A stretch of DNA of 64,000 nucleotides from Oceanibaculum nanhaiense (GTDB lineage Bacteria > Pseudomonadota > Alphaproteobacteria > Oceanibaculales > Oceanibaculaceae). Both the position numbers and the translations under genes were made by a program. Location: the NCBI RefSeq assembly GCF_002148795.1, contig NZ_MPOB01000004.1, forward strand, positions 1-64,000, in the 5' to 3' direction. Below, piece by piece: positions 26,803 through 34,813 of this stretch. A model generated the notes under the pieces. The model worked only from the letters and a program-made list of their open reading frames with translations. It made no database searches and was not told where the DNA came from. Numbering within the stretch: position 1 is the first letter of the stretch; each line of letters begins with the position of its first letter.

Positions 26803-29496
26803 ATGACGAAATGGGTGTACAGCTTCGGAGACGGCAAGGCCGATGGCAGTGCCGCGATGCGCAATCTTCTGGGCGGCAAGGGCGCCAATCTGGCTGAGAT
26901 GAGCAGCCTGGGCCTGCCGGTCCCGCCGGGATTCACCATCTCGACCGAGGTCTGCACCTATTTCTATGACCATGGCAAGCAGTACCCGGACGAGCTGAAG
27001 GCGCAGGCCGATGCCGCGCTGGCGGTGCTGGAAAAGGCACTGGGCATGAAGTTCGGCGATCCGGCGGACCCGCTGCTGGTCTCCGTGCGCTCCGGCGCGC
27101 GCGCCTCCATGCCGGGCATGATGGACACGGTGCTCAATCTCGGCCTGAACGACACCACGGTCGAAGGTCTGGCGAAGAAATCGGGCGATCCGCGCTTCGC
27201 CTATGACAGCTATCGCCGCTTCATCCAGATGTACAGCGACGTGGTGCTGGAGGTCGATCATGGCCATTTCGAGGAAATTCTCGAGAATGCCAAGGACGAG
27301 AAGGGCTACCGCCTCGATACCGAGCTGACCGCCGAGGACTGGAAGGCGGTCGTCGCCGGCTACAAGGCGAAGGTGGAGGAGGAGCTGGGCCGCCCCTTCC
27401 CGCAGGACCCGCAGGAGCAGCTTTGGGGCGCCATCGGCGCGGTGTTCAGCTCCTGGATGAACCAGCGCGCCATCGTCTATCGCCGGCTGCACGAGATTCC
27501 GGCCAGCTGGGGCACGGCGGTGAATGTGCAGGCCATGGTGTTCGGCAATATGGGCAATGACTGCGCCACCGGCGTGGCCTTCACCCGCGACCCTTCGACC
27601 GGCGACAACCTGTTCTACGGCGAGTTCCTGGTGAACGCGCAGGGCGAGGATGTCGTGGCCGGCATCCGCACGCCGCAGCCGCTGACCATTGCCGGCAAGG
27701 CGACTTCCGACGACGGGCTGCCGGCGATGGAAGAAGTCATGCCGGAGGTGTTCGGCCAGCTGATGGATGTGCGCGAGAAGCTGGAAACGCATTATCGCGA
27801 CATGCAGGACATCGAGTTCACGGTGCAGCAGAACAAGCTGTGGATGCTGCAGACCCGTACCGGCAAGCGCACTGCCGCGGCGGCGCTGAAGATCGCCGTC
27901 GATATGGTGCGTGAGAAGCTGATCACCGAACAGGAAGCCGTGCAGCGCGTCGATCCGTCGGCACTGGACCAGCTTCTGCATCCGACGCTTGATCCGAAGG
28001 CCGAACGCATTGTCATCGGTCGCGGCCTTCCGGCCTCGCCGGGGGCGGCTTCCGGCAAGGTGGTGTTCACCGCCGATGCCGCCGAGGCACAGGCCGGCAA
28101 GGGCGAGGCCGTGATGCTGGTGCGCATCGAGACCAGCCCCGAGGATATCCACGGCATGCACGCGGCGCGCGGCATCCTGACGACGCGCGGCGGCATGACC
28201 AGCCACGCCGCCGTGGTGGCGCGCGGCATGGGCCGCCCTTGCGTGTCCGGCGCTGGCGAGCTGCGCATCGACTATGCCAAGAAGCAGATGTTTGCCGGCG
28301 ACAAGGTGGTGAAGGAAGGCGACATCCTGACCATCGATGGTGGCACCGGCGAGGTGATGCTGGGCGAGGTGCCGACCATCCAGCCGCAGCTTTCCGGCGA
28401 ATTCGCCGAGCTGATGGGGTGGGCCGACCGATTTCGCACGATGAAGGTGCGCACCAACGCCGAAACCCCGGCGGATGCCCGCGCGGCCCGCAAGTTCGGG
28501 GCAGAGGGCATTGGCCTGTGCCGGACCGAGCACATGTTCTTCGATGCCGAGCGCATCGTCGCCGTGCGCGAGATGATCATGGCCTCGACCGAGAAGGGCC
28601 GCCGCCAGGCGCTGGCCAAGATCCTGCCGATGCAGCGTCAGGATTTCGTCGAGCTGTTCCAGATCATGAAGGGGCTGCCGGTCACCATCCGGCTGCTTGA
28701 CCCGCCGCTGCACGAATTCCTGCCGCACACTGACGAGGAGCTTGCCTCCGTCGCCAAGGCCGCCGGTGTGGATGCCGAGGCGCTGCGCCAGCGCGCCGTG
28801 CAGCTGAAGGAATCCAACCCGATGCTCGGCCATCGCGGCTGCCGCCTTGGCATCTCCTACCCGGAGATTTACGAAATGCAGGCGCGCGCCATCTTCGAGG
28901 CGGTTGCCGAGGTGCTGAAGCAGGATGGCGATACGGTCACGCCGGAAGTGATGGTTCCGCTGGTCGCCACCCGCAAGGAGCTGGACATACTGAAGCTCAT
29001 CATCGACCGCACCGCCAAGGCGGTGATGGAGGAAAGCGGCCACAAGATCGACTATCTGGTGGGCACCATGATCGAACTGCCGCGCGCCGCGCTGAAGGCC
29101 GCCGAGATCGCCGAGAGCGCGGAATTCTTCAGCTTCGGCACCAACGATCTGACGCAGACCACCTTCGGCCTGTCGCGCGACGATTCCGGTTCCTTCCTGA
29201 AGGATTACCAGGATCAGGGGATACTGGAGAACGACCCCTTCCAGTCGCTGGATACGGAAGGCGTTGGCGAGCTGATCGCCATCGCCGCCGAGCGCGGCCG
29301 GTCCACACGCCCGGACATCAAGCTGGGCATCTGCGGCGAGCATGGCGGCGATCCCGCCTCGATCCAGTTCTGCCAGCAGGTCGGGCTGGATTATGTGTCC
29401 TGTTCGCCCTTCCGGGTGCCGATCGCCCGGCTGGCCGCCGCCCAGGCGGCGATTGCCGGCGGCGAGGCGGCCATGCGCAAGACCGAGAATGCCTAG
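26803..29496 (+). CDS. ppdK: Pyruvate, phosphate dikinase
   Basis: The 897-residue enzyme interconverts pyruvate, ATP and phosphate with phosphoenolpyruvate, AMP and pyrophosphate. Domains in order: an ATP-grasp domain ('LLGGKGANLAEMSSLGLPVP' near 22-41 and 'VRSGARASMPGMMDT'), the swivelling phosphohistidine domain ('TRGGMTSHAAVVARGMGRPC', with the phosphorylated His), and the PEP/pyruvate TIM barrel ending in 'LGICGEHGGDP' with the catalytic Cys. Length fits the family (about 880-900). I chose ATG 26803 ('MTKWVYSFG') over the upstream in-frame ATG at 26761. In this context it may serve gluconeogenesis or PEP cycling; no regulator gene is adjacent. Confidence 0.97.
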   Translation: MTKWVYSFGDGKADGSAAMRNLLGGKGANLAEMSSLGLPVPPGFTISTEVCTYFYDHGKQYPDELKAQADAALAVLEKALGMKFGDPADPLLVSVRSGARASMPGMMDTVLNLGLNDTTVEGLAKKSGDPRFAYDSYRRFIQMYSDVVLEVDHGHFEEILENAKDEKGYRLDTELTAEDWKAVVAGYKAKVEEELGRPFPQDPQEQLWGAIGAVFSSWMNQRAIVYRRLHEIPASWGTAVNVQAMVFGNMGNDCATGVAFTRDPSTGDNLFYGEFLVNAQGEDVVAGIRTPQPLTIAGKATSDDGLPAMEEVMPEVFGQLMDVREKLETHYRDMQDIEFTVQQNKLWMLQTRTGKRTAAAALKIAVDMVREKLITEQEAVQRVDPSALDQLLHPTLDPKAERIVIGRGLPASPGAASGKVVFTADAAEAQAGKGEAVMLVRIETSPEDIHGMHAARGILTTRGGMTSHAAVVARGMGRPCVSGAGELRIDYAKKQMFAGDKVVKEGDILTIDGGTGEVMLGEVPTIQPQLSGEFAELMGWADRFRTMKVRTNAETPADARAARKFGAEGIGLCRTEHMFFDAERIVAVREMIMASTEKGRRQALAKILPMQRQDFVELFQIMKGLPVTIRLLDPPLHEFLPHTDEELASVAKAAGVDAEALRQRAVQLKESNPMLGHRGCRLGISYPEIYEMQARAIFEAVAEVLKQDGDTVTPEVMVPLVATRKELDILKLIIDRTAKAVMEESGHKIDYLVGTMIELPRAALKAAEIAESAEFFSFGTNDLTQTTFGLSRDDSGSFLKDYQDQGILENDPFQSLDTEGVGELIAIAAERGRSTRPDIKLGICGEHGGDPASIQFCQQVGLDYVSCSPFRVPIARLAAAQAAIAGGEAAMRKTENA

Positions 29497-29546
29497 GAGG
29501 AACGCCCTGGGGAGAACGCCTCGGGCGAACGCCCAGGGCGTACGCC
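29485..29546 (+). repeat. Five-copy 13-14 bp degenerate repeat over the ppdK stop codon
   Basis: The heptamer GAAYGCC/GTACGCC recurs at 29487, 29500, 29514, 29527 and 29540, giving steps of 13, 14, 13 and 13 bp. The first copy lies in the last codons of ppdK and the others are in the 3' untranslated region. Confidence 0.6.
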
Positions 29547-29575
29547 TGACGGCCAAAGCGATCTATGGGAAATGG

Positions 29576-29600
29576 AAAGGGGGGCCAGCGGCCCCCTTTT
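29576..29600 (+). terminator. Intrinsic terminator of ppdK
   Basis: GGGGGCC (29580-29586) pairs with GGCCCCC (29590-29596) around an AGC loop, with AAAG before the stem and TTTT after it. It lies about 80 bp downstream of the ppdK stop. Confidence 0.85.
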
Positions 29601-29748
29601 CTTTTCGGTAATGTTAAATATGCGGCTGGCCGACAAAATGCTTTCTTCTATTTCTTTCCTGTTCGAATAGATTTCTTAAACGACGCTGCGCCGTTTGAGG
29701 CACAGCAACAGCAATGGCAGAACGCCAGCGCCGGACAAGAAGGTCAGC

Positions 29749-30303
29749 ATGATCGATATTATCGCCGCCACCGAGATTCAGGATTCCCGTTTGCTCGCCC
29801 TCGCGAGCCAGTGGCAGGACGCGCTGAGCGATACCGGCAGTCCGCCCGCCTTCGAGCGCCTGCAGCCGGTGATGGGGCCGCAACTGCTGGATATCCACTG
29901 GCTGGTCGAGGAGCAGGGACACCCGCGCCGGTTCCGCTATCTCAGCATTGGCGATCATGTGAAGATTGCCTATGGCGGCAGCATCGTGGGGCGTTATCTC
30001 GACGAGATCGTGAAGCGATCCGCACAGCAGCGCGTCATGGGTTATTTCGATATCGCGATTTCGCGCCCCGCCGTCGTTCATATCGCGGGCCGCGTCTATT
30101 CTGAGGCGACCCGGCCGGCCAGCGGCGAACGCCTGCTGCTGCCGGTAGCCGATGACAAGACCGGGCGCGTCAACCGAATCCTGGGGGCGACCACCCATTC
30201 CTGGGTCGCGCCGAACAACCCATCCGGGCCGGTTCCGATCCGCCAGGTGCGGACCTATATCCCGCTCGATGGGGCCGCCCCCTGGAGCGAGACCAGCCTG
30301 TAG
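29749..30303 (+). CDS. PAS_5 domain protein, second copy
   Basis: The 184-residue protein shares the PAS_5 layout with the protein at 11049-11642, including 'HVKIAYGGSIVGRYLDEIV' in the core and 'SGERLLLPVADDKTGRV' towards the C-terminus. No output domain is attached. I chose ATG 29749 because AAGG lies 6 nt upstream; an in-frame ATG at 29695 would add 18 polar residues. The upstream 150 bp are AT-rich for this window and probably hold its promoter. It converges on ppk2 with 5 bp between stops. Function unknown. Confidence 0.78.
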   Translation: MIDIIAATEIQDSRLLALASQWQDALSDTGSPPAFERLQPVMGPQLLDIHWLVEEQGHPRRFRYLSIGDHVKIAYGGSIVGRYLDEIVKRSAQQRVMGYFDIAISRPAVVHIAGRVYSEATRPASGERLLLPVADDKTGRVNRILGATTHSWVAPNNPSGPVPIRQVRTYIPLDGAAPWSETSL

Positions 30304-30308
30304 TTGCG

Positions 30309-31136
30309 TCAGCCGCCGCCCAGCGTCTTTTCCGCCAGATAGCGGATTTCGGCATCCAGTTCGCGTGGCGTGGTATCGATTCCCTGGCCCAGCCTGTCGG
30401 CGATAATTCCGAAGGCGGCGAGCCGCGAGAAGGGCTTGTCGTTCGATGGGATGATGTGCCAGGGCGCGGCCTCGGTCGAAGTGCGCTCCACCATGTCCTC
30501 GATGGCGGTCTGGTAGCCATCCCACAGCGCGTGATTGCGGAAATCCTCATAGCTCAGCTTCCAGCGCTTCAGCGGGTTTTCCATGCGGTCGCGGAATCGC
30601 TGTGCCTGTTCCTCATGGCTGATGTGCAGGAACAGCTTCACCAGCCGCACGCCATCATCGACCAGCATGCGCTCGAAGCTGTCGATCTCCGCATAGGCGC
30701 GCTGCCAGTCGGGTTCCGGCGTCAGGTTCTCGACCCGCTCCACCAGCACCCTGCCATACCAGGACCGGTCGAACACGGTGATCTGGCCGTGCTGCGGCAG
30801 CCTTTCCCAGAAACGCTGCAGATAATGCTGGCGCGCCTCGATGCTGTTCGGCGCGGCGATGGAATGGACCCGGAAGCTGCGCGGGTCGAAGGTCCAGCCC
30901 AGCCGGCGCACCAGCCCGCCCTTGCCGGCGGTATCCCAGCCTTCCAGCACGATGACGGCGCGTTCGCGGCTGCCCAGATAGGCCTGCTGGATGCGCTGGA
31001 GCGCTTCCTGCAGTGGCTTGATGCGCTTGTCGAAAACGCTGTCGCTGACGTCATGGTCGTTGGCCAGACGGTCCAGTTGCGGCCGGCCCTGGACCAGAAA
31101 ACTCTCGGCTTGCGGTTGTTTCTTCTTGCTGGCCAT
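30309..31136 (-). CDS. ppk2: Polyphosphate kinase 2 family protein
   Basis: The 275-residue P-loop kinase transfers phosphate between polyphosphate and nucleoside (di)phosphates. Walker A 'GWDTAGKGG' (residues 66-74), the Walker B-like 'DRSWYGR' near 122 and 'KRWKLSYEDF' near 190 are diagnostic of PPK2. One catalytic domain is present, so it is a single-domain class, but whether it prefers NDP or NMP is not decided here. The ATG at 31136 is preceded by a very strong GGAGGAG. The divergent phoH begins 350 bp away. Confidence 0.92.
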   Translation of the reverse strand: MASKKKQPQAESFLVQGRPQLDRLANDHDVSDSVFDKRIKPLQEALQRIQQAYLGSRERAVIVLEGWDTAGKGGLVRRLGWTFDPRSFRVHSIAAPNSIEARQHYLQRFWERLPQHGQITVFDRSWYGRVLVERVENLTPEPDWQRAYAEIDSFERMLVDDGVRLVKLFLHISHEEQAQRFRDRMENPLKRWKLSYEDFRNHALWDGYQTAIEDMVERTSTEAAPWHIIPSNDKPFSRLAAFGIIADRLGQGIDTTPRELDAEIRYLAEKTLGGG

Positions 31137-31226
31137 CGGTCTTTCTCCTCCCCCCGCAGGACATCCGGTGATGCTACCGCGTCCACCACATCTTGTGTGA
31201 ATCTTTGGTGAAGCCGCAATTTGATG

Positions 31227-31255
31227 CGGACAGGGCTGCTGCAGCGCGGTATGAT
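31227..31255 (+). promoter_or_regulatory. Candidate promoter for the phoH leader
   Basis: CGGACA (31227-31232), a 17-bp spacer and TATGAT (31250-31255) fit sigma-70 elements, with a strong -10 and a 4/6 match at -35. Transcription would start near 31262, about 225 nt before phoH. Confidence 0.4.
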
Positions 31256-31410
31256 TTTCTTGGAAACGGACTGAAGGATGGTTGGCCCATGCTTCCCTTG
31301 CCGGCATCAGCAGGCTGCCCTACGCCCCTCATGCTACCGAGGCGGAACAGGCCGGTTTTGCTATCGCCCGCAAGCCCGCTCGCCAGCCTCTTCAGAATGA
31401 TCGATCGCGC

Positions 31411-31437
31411 ATGCCTCCCATTGGGAGGCATTTTCGT
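31411..31437 (+). terminator. Hairpin with T-rich tail in the phoH leader
   Basis: ATGCCTCCC (31411-31419) and GGGAGGCAT (31423-31431) form a perfect 9-bp stem with an ATT loop, followed by TTTCGTTTC. It lies about 50 bp before the phoH start, so it could attenuate phoH or end a small RNA. Confidence 0.6.
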
Positions 31438-31486
31438 TTCCGGCGTTCCCCGTACATTTCCGTCTCTTACCTGAGGAGCTTGCAGT

Positions 31487-32245
31487 ATGGCCAAGCGTTC
31501 CACCCGTCAGGCGCAGGTCCGCGAATCCCGATCCCGTGAAGCGAATGTGAGGGCGCTGTTTCCCGGCGCTCCAGGCTGGCATCCGCTGGATGAGGGCTTT
31601 GACGAGGCCGGCCGGGAGCAGCGTTACGTGAAATCCGTGCGCCCGATGGGCGAGAACCAGAACGCGCTGCTGACCGCGATGGAGACGAAACACATGGTGG
31701 TCGCGGTCGGGCCGGCCGGCACCGGCAAGACCTACCTGGCCATCGCCAAGGCGGTGGAGGCGTTCGAGGCCGGCAAGGTGGCGCGCATCCTGCTGACGAG
31801 GCCCGCGGTCGAGGCGGGCGAGAGCCTGGGCTATCTGCCGGGCAGCCTGGAAGACAAGCTGGCCCCCTATCTGCGTCCGCTCTATGACGCGCTGAACGAG
31901 CGGCTGGGCGGCAAGCGGCTGAAGACGCTGATGACCGACGGCTCCATCGAGATCGCCCCGGTTGCCTATATGCGCGGGCGCACGCTGAACAACGCCTTCA
32001 TCGTCATCGACGAGGCGCAGAACTGCACTTACGGCCAGATCAAGATGCTGCTGACCCGGCTGGGCTGGAACTCCACCATGGTGCTGACCGGCGACCCGGA
32101 CCAGACCGACCTGCTGCCGGAATTGTCCGGCCTCGCCGAGATTTCCCGCCGGCTGGAAGCGCTGGAGGATGTCGCCGTGGTGCGTCTGCGCGAGCAGGAC
32201 ATCGTTCGCCACCCGCTGGTCGCCAGCATGCTGACGGTGCTGTAA
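31487..32245 (+). CDS. phoH: PhoH family P-loop ATPase
   Basis: The 252-residue protein is a PhoH-type NTPase. It has Walker A 'GPAGTGKT' (75-82), the conserved 'RPAVEAGESLGYLPG' near 105 and Walker B 'FIVIDEAQN' near 168, ending with the domain's 'LTGDPDQTDL' and an Arg-finger-like C-terminus. Proteins of this family are ATPases often linked to RNA metabolism; E. coli phoH is phosphate-starvation inducible. No ybeY, miaB or toxin gene is adjacent, so this is the free-standing form (E. coli PhoH-like) rather than the YbeZ operon type. The ATG follows GAGGAGCTTGCAGT. Confidence 0.92.
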   Translation: MAKRSTRQAQVRESRSREANVRALFPGAPGWHPLDEGFDEAGREQRYVKSVRPMGENQNALLTAMETKHMVVAVGPAGTGKTYLAIAKAVEAFEAGKVARILLTRPAVEAGESLGYLPGSLEDKLAPYLRPLYDALNERLGGKRLKTLMTDGSIEIAPVAYMRGRTLNNAFIVIDEAQNCTYGQIKMLLTRLGWNSTMVLTGDPDQTDLLPELSGLAEISRRLEALEDVAVVRLREQDIVRHPLVASMLTVL

Positions 32246-32316
32246 CCCCTTTACTTGCCGACCTGATCCGCCTCGCCTAGTCTTCGCGTCCGATCATTTG
32301 GACAGGAGATGGGGCG

Positions 32317-33015
32317 ATGGCGGAGAAGGTGGCGCTGGTCACGGCGGCGGGGCGCGGCATCGGGGCGGCGATTGCAACGGAACTGGCGGCGCAGGGCTAT
32401 AGGCCCGTGCTGCTGTCGCCCGGCGAAGCGGTGCTCGACCTGGCCGAAAAGCTGGGCGGCAAGGCGATCCGCGGCAGCGTGACCGAACCCGCTGACCTTG
32501 AGGCGCTGGTCGCGCTGGCGATGGACAGCTATGGCCGCATCGACGCGCTGGTGAACAATACCGGCCATGCGCCGAAGGGGCCGCTGCTCGAGATCAGCGA
32601 TGCCGACTGGCACAAGGGCCTCGACATGGTGCTGCTGAACGTCATCCGCATGGCGCGGTTGGTGACGCCGATCATGCAGAAGCAGGGCAAGGGCGCCATC
32701 GTCAACATTTCCTCCTATGCCGCGCTGGAGCCGGAAGCGGACTTCCCGATGAGCACGCTGCGCGCCGCGCTGAGCGCCTGGAGCAAGCTCTACGCCGACG
32801 AGCATGCCGCGCTGGGCATCCGCATGAACTGCGTGCTGCCGGGCTTCGTGGACAGCTTGCCGGAGAAGGAGGCGCGCCGTGCCCGCATCCCGATGCAGCG
32901 CTACGCCCATGCCTCGGAGATCGCTACGGCGACCGCCTTCCTGTTGTCGGATGGTGCGAGCTACATCACCGGCCAGAGCCTGCGCGTCGATGGCGGCGTG
33001 ACCCGCTTCGTCTGA
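32317..33015 (+). CDS. Divergent SDR family protein lacking YxxxK
   Basis: The 232-residue protein has the SDR fold, with 'VTAAGRGIGAAIA' (8-20), 'VNNTGHAP' (79-86), 'NISSYAA' (130-136) and 'YITGQSLRVDGGVTR' at the end. Where YxxxK should follow the Ser, it reads 'MSTLR' (M145 to R149), so both the catalytic Tyr and Lys are absent. The neighbouring 'NCVLPGFVDSLPEKE' resembles a group of FabG-like SDRs that I recall having 'SSVFRAGL' at this position, so the loss may be a conserved subfamily trait. ATG 32317 follows ACAGGAGATGGGGCG. Function unknown. Confidence 0.85.
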   Translation: MAEKVALVTAAGRGIGAAIATELAAQGYRPVLLSPGEAVLDLAEKLGGKAIRGSVTEPADLEALVALAMDSYGRIDALVNNTGHAPKGPLLEISDADWHKGLDMVLLNVIRMARLVTPIMQKQGKGAIVNISSYAALEPEADFPMSTLRAALSAWSKLYADEHAALGIRMNCVLPGFVDSLPEKEARRARIPMQRYAHASEIATATAFLLSDGASYITGQSLRVDGGVTRFV

Positions 33016-33022
33016 GGCCGGG

Positions 33023-34339
33023 TCAGCGCAGCGCGCCGAACAGCAGCAGGCAGATTGTCACGGCGGCGATGATGCCGGCCAGATCAGCCGACAGCGCGGC
33101 AAACAGCGTGTGGCGCAGCCGGCGGATGTTCACCGCGCCGAAATAGACCGCCAGCACGTAGAAGGTGGTCTCGGTCGAGCCCTGCAGGGTGGAGACCAGA
33201 TAGCCGGTATAGCTGTCCGGCCCGATGGCGGGGTCGTTGATGATCGAGGCCATGATGCCATAGGCGCCGGAGCCGGAGAGCGGGCGTAAGAGCGCCATTG
33301 GCAGCGCCTCCGGCGGCAGCCCGACCAGGTTGGTGACGGTGCCCAGCGGCACGATCAGCATCTCCAGCGCGCCGCTGGCCCGGAACATGGCGACCGCGAC
33401 CAGGATCGCCACCAAATAGGGGATGATCCGCACCGCGACCTGGAAGCCGTCCTTGGCGCCCTCGACGAATACCTCGTAGATCTTCACCCGCTTGATGGCG
33501 CCGAAGCCCAGCAGCAGCACCATCAGGCCGGGGATGATCCAGGGCGCGATGGTCCGTCCATGGATGATGGTGACCGGCACCATGGCGAGGATGGTGCCCA
33601 GCGCCAGCATCGACACCCAGGCGGGATAGCCCTCTCCGGTCGGGTAGGATTCGGCTTCCGGCAGCGGCACGGAGACCGGCTCTTCCTCGGGCCTTTCCGC
33701 GGTAACAGGCAGGTCGGCGGGAAGATCGGCAGGGCCGGTGCTCCAATAGCGCTGCAACATCTTCGCCATCAGAATCGCGACCGTCGTGGAGCAGATGGTG
33801 GCGAACAGGGTGGTCGGCAGGATGCCGGCGGGATCGGCCGATCCGGCTGCCGCGCGGATGGCGATGACGCCGGTCGGCAGCAGCGTGATGGAGGAGGTGT
33901 TGATCGCCAGGAACAGCGCCATCGCGTTGGTCGCCGTGCCCTTGTGCGGGTTCAGCTTGTCCAGCTCCTGCATGGCGCGGATGCCGAACGGCGTGGCGGC
34001 GTTGCCGAGGCCCAGCACATTGGCCGAGAAATTCATGATCATGGCGCCCATCGCCGGATGATCCGCCGGCACCTCGGGGAACAGCCGCACCATCAGCGGG
34101 CGCAGCAGCCGCGCCACGATGGTCAGCAGGCCGCCGGCCTCCGCCACCTTCATCAGGCCGAGGAACAGCGCCATCACGCCAATCAGGCCGATGGCCAGCG
34201 TCACCGAGCCCTCGGCGGCCTTGATCATGCCGGCACCCAGCAGCTCCATCGGCGACTGATCTATCCCCTCCCAGGCGATCTGCCGGATGGCGGCGACAAG
34301 GAAGGCGATCATCACGATGGCGAGGAAGATGATGTTCAC
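33023..34339 (-). CDS. Nucleoside-recognition (Gate) domain protein, SpmA-SpmB fusion
   Basis: The 438-residue polytopic protein joins two Gate domains. The N-terminal half resembles spore maturation protein A ('FSANVLGLGNAATPFGIRAM' near 105-124, 'NTSSITLLPTGVIAIRAAAG' near 148-167). The C-terminal half resembles SpmB ('LLRPLSGSGAYGIMASIIND' near 350 and 'LQGSTETTFYVLAVYFGAV' near 381). A hydrophilic linker of about 35 residues lies between them. The name comes from Bacillus sporulation, but such fusions are common in non-sporulating Gram-negatives, where their role and substrate are unknown. It converges on the preceding SDR gene, with 7 bp between the stop codons. Confidence 0.9.
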   Translation of the reverse strand: MNIIFLAIVMIAFLVAAIRQIAWEGIDQSPMELLGAGMIKAAEGSVTLAIGLIGVMALFLGLMKVAEAGGLLTIVARLLRPLMVRLFPEVPADHPAMGAMIMNFSANVLGLGNAATPFGIRAMQELDKLNPHKGTATNAMALFLAINTSSITLLPTGVIAIRAAAGSADPAGILPTTLFATICSTTVAILMAKMLQRYWSTGPADLPADLPVTAERPEEEPVSVPLPEAESYPTGEGYPAWVSMLALGTILAMVPVTIIHGRTIAPWIIPGLMVLLLGFGAIKRVKIYEVFVEGAKDGFQVAVRIIPYLVAILVAVAMFRASGALEMLIVPLGTVTNLVGLPPEALPMALLRPLSGSGAYGIMASIINDPAIGPDSYTGYLVSTLQGSTETTFYVLAVYFGAVNIRRLRHTLFAALSADLAGIIAAVTICLLLFGALR

Positions 34340-34433
34340 GGGCGGGTGCGTCCTGGTTTTGCCAAAGCCGGGTCCAATCTATAGGCTGGCGGGCAATATG
34401 GAACAGGCTCTTAAGGGCAGGAGCGAGGCAGGC

Positions 34434-34631
34434 ATGAAGTTCGCGGATCAGATGGCGATTAAGCTGCTGGCCCATGCGGTCAACCAGCTGGGTACGGCGA
34501 CGACGGAGGCGCTGTGCGCCACGCCCGACCGCCGCATGGTGCGCCTGATGGTCGAGCGCGTGAAGGGCGATCTCGACAGCTTCCTGGAGCATTACGAAGC
34601 GGTCGAACCGGCGGACGAGAAGCAGGGTTAG
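34434..34631 (+). CDS. Small conserved-looking hypothetical protein (65 residues)
   Basis: This reading frame encodes a 65-residue acidic, helical protein without signal peptide or membrane segment ('MKFADQMAIKLLAHAVNQLG' at the start). The ATG at 34434 follows GGAGCGAGGCAGGC, a good ribosome site; ATG 34398 in the same frame is an alternative. Codon use matches neighbours. It is divergent from the SpmA-SpmB fusion gene and is followed by a palindromic repeat. No family was recognised. Confidence 0.6.
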   Translation: MKFADQMAIKLLAHAVNQLGTATTEALCATPDRRMVRLMVERVKGDLDSFLEHYEAVEPADEKQG

Positions 34632-34655
34632 GCGCTGACAGATTTTCCTCGATAT

Positions 34656-34768
34656 GTCATTCCCGGCCCCATGTTCCATTGGGTGCCGGGAATCCAGGGT
34701 TCAGCTTACTCAGTCGATGCTCCAGCAGGCGGAAGCCTGGACCCCCGCAACAAGTGCGGGGGTGACGG
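34656..34768. repeat. REP-like composite palindromic element
   Basis: Two inverted repeats occur in tandem: ATTCCCGGC (34659-34667) with GCCGGGAAT (34685-34693), and ACCCCCGCA (34741-34749) with TGCGGGGGT (34755-34763). CCAGG and CCTGG lie between them. The sequence pattern (cattcccgg...gccgggaatccagg...cctggaccccc...gggggtgacg) matches the dispersed intergenic palindromes common in alphaproteobacterial genomes. It occupies the gap between two genes. Only one copy was noticed in the window. Confidence 0.65.
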
Positions 34769-34813
34769 TTAGGGTGGATGGGCAGGGGGGTGCGAGACCT
34801 GCCACAAGAGCCA

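Larger units (their letters stand above)
31137..31486. other. Noncoding region between ppk2 and phoH
   Basis: These 350 bp separate divergent ppk2 and phoH. They contain a promoter-like pair on the plus strand at 31227-31255 and a hairpin with a T-rich tail at 31411-31437. The region downstream of the promoter could be a long phoH leader or a separate small RNA of about 170 nt. Open frames here show no recognisable protein. Confidence 0.5.

Noticed and set aside
26731-29556. 941-residue leftward frame opposite ppdK
   Set aside because: It is a shadow of the pyruvate phosphate dikinase gene, with His- and Arg-rich composition and no domain.
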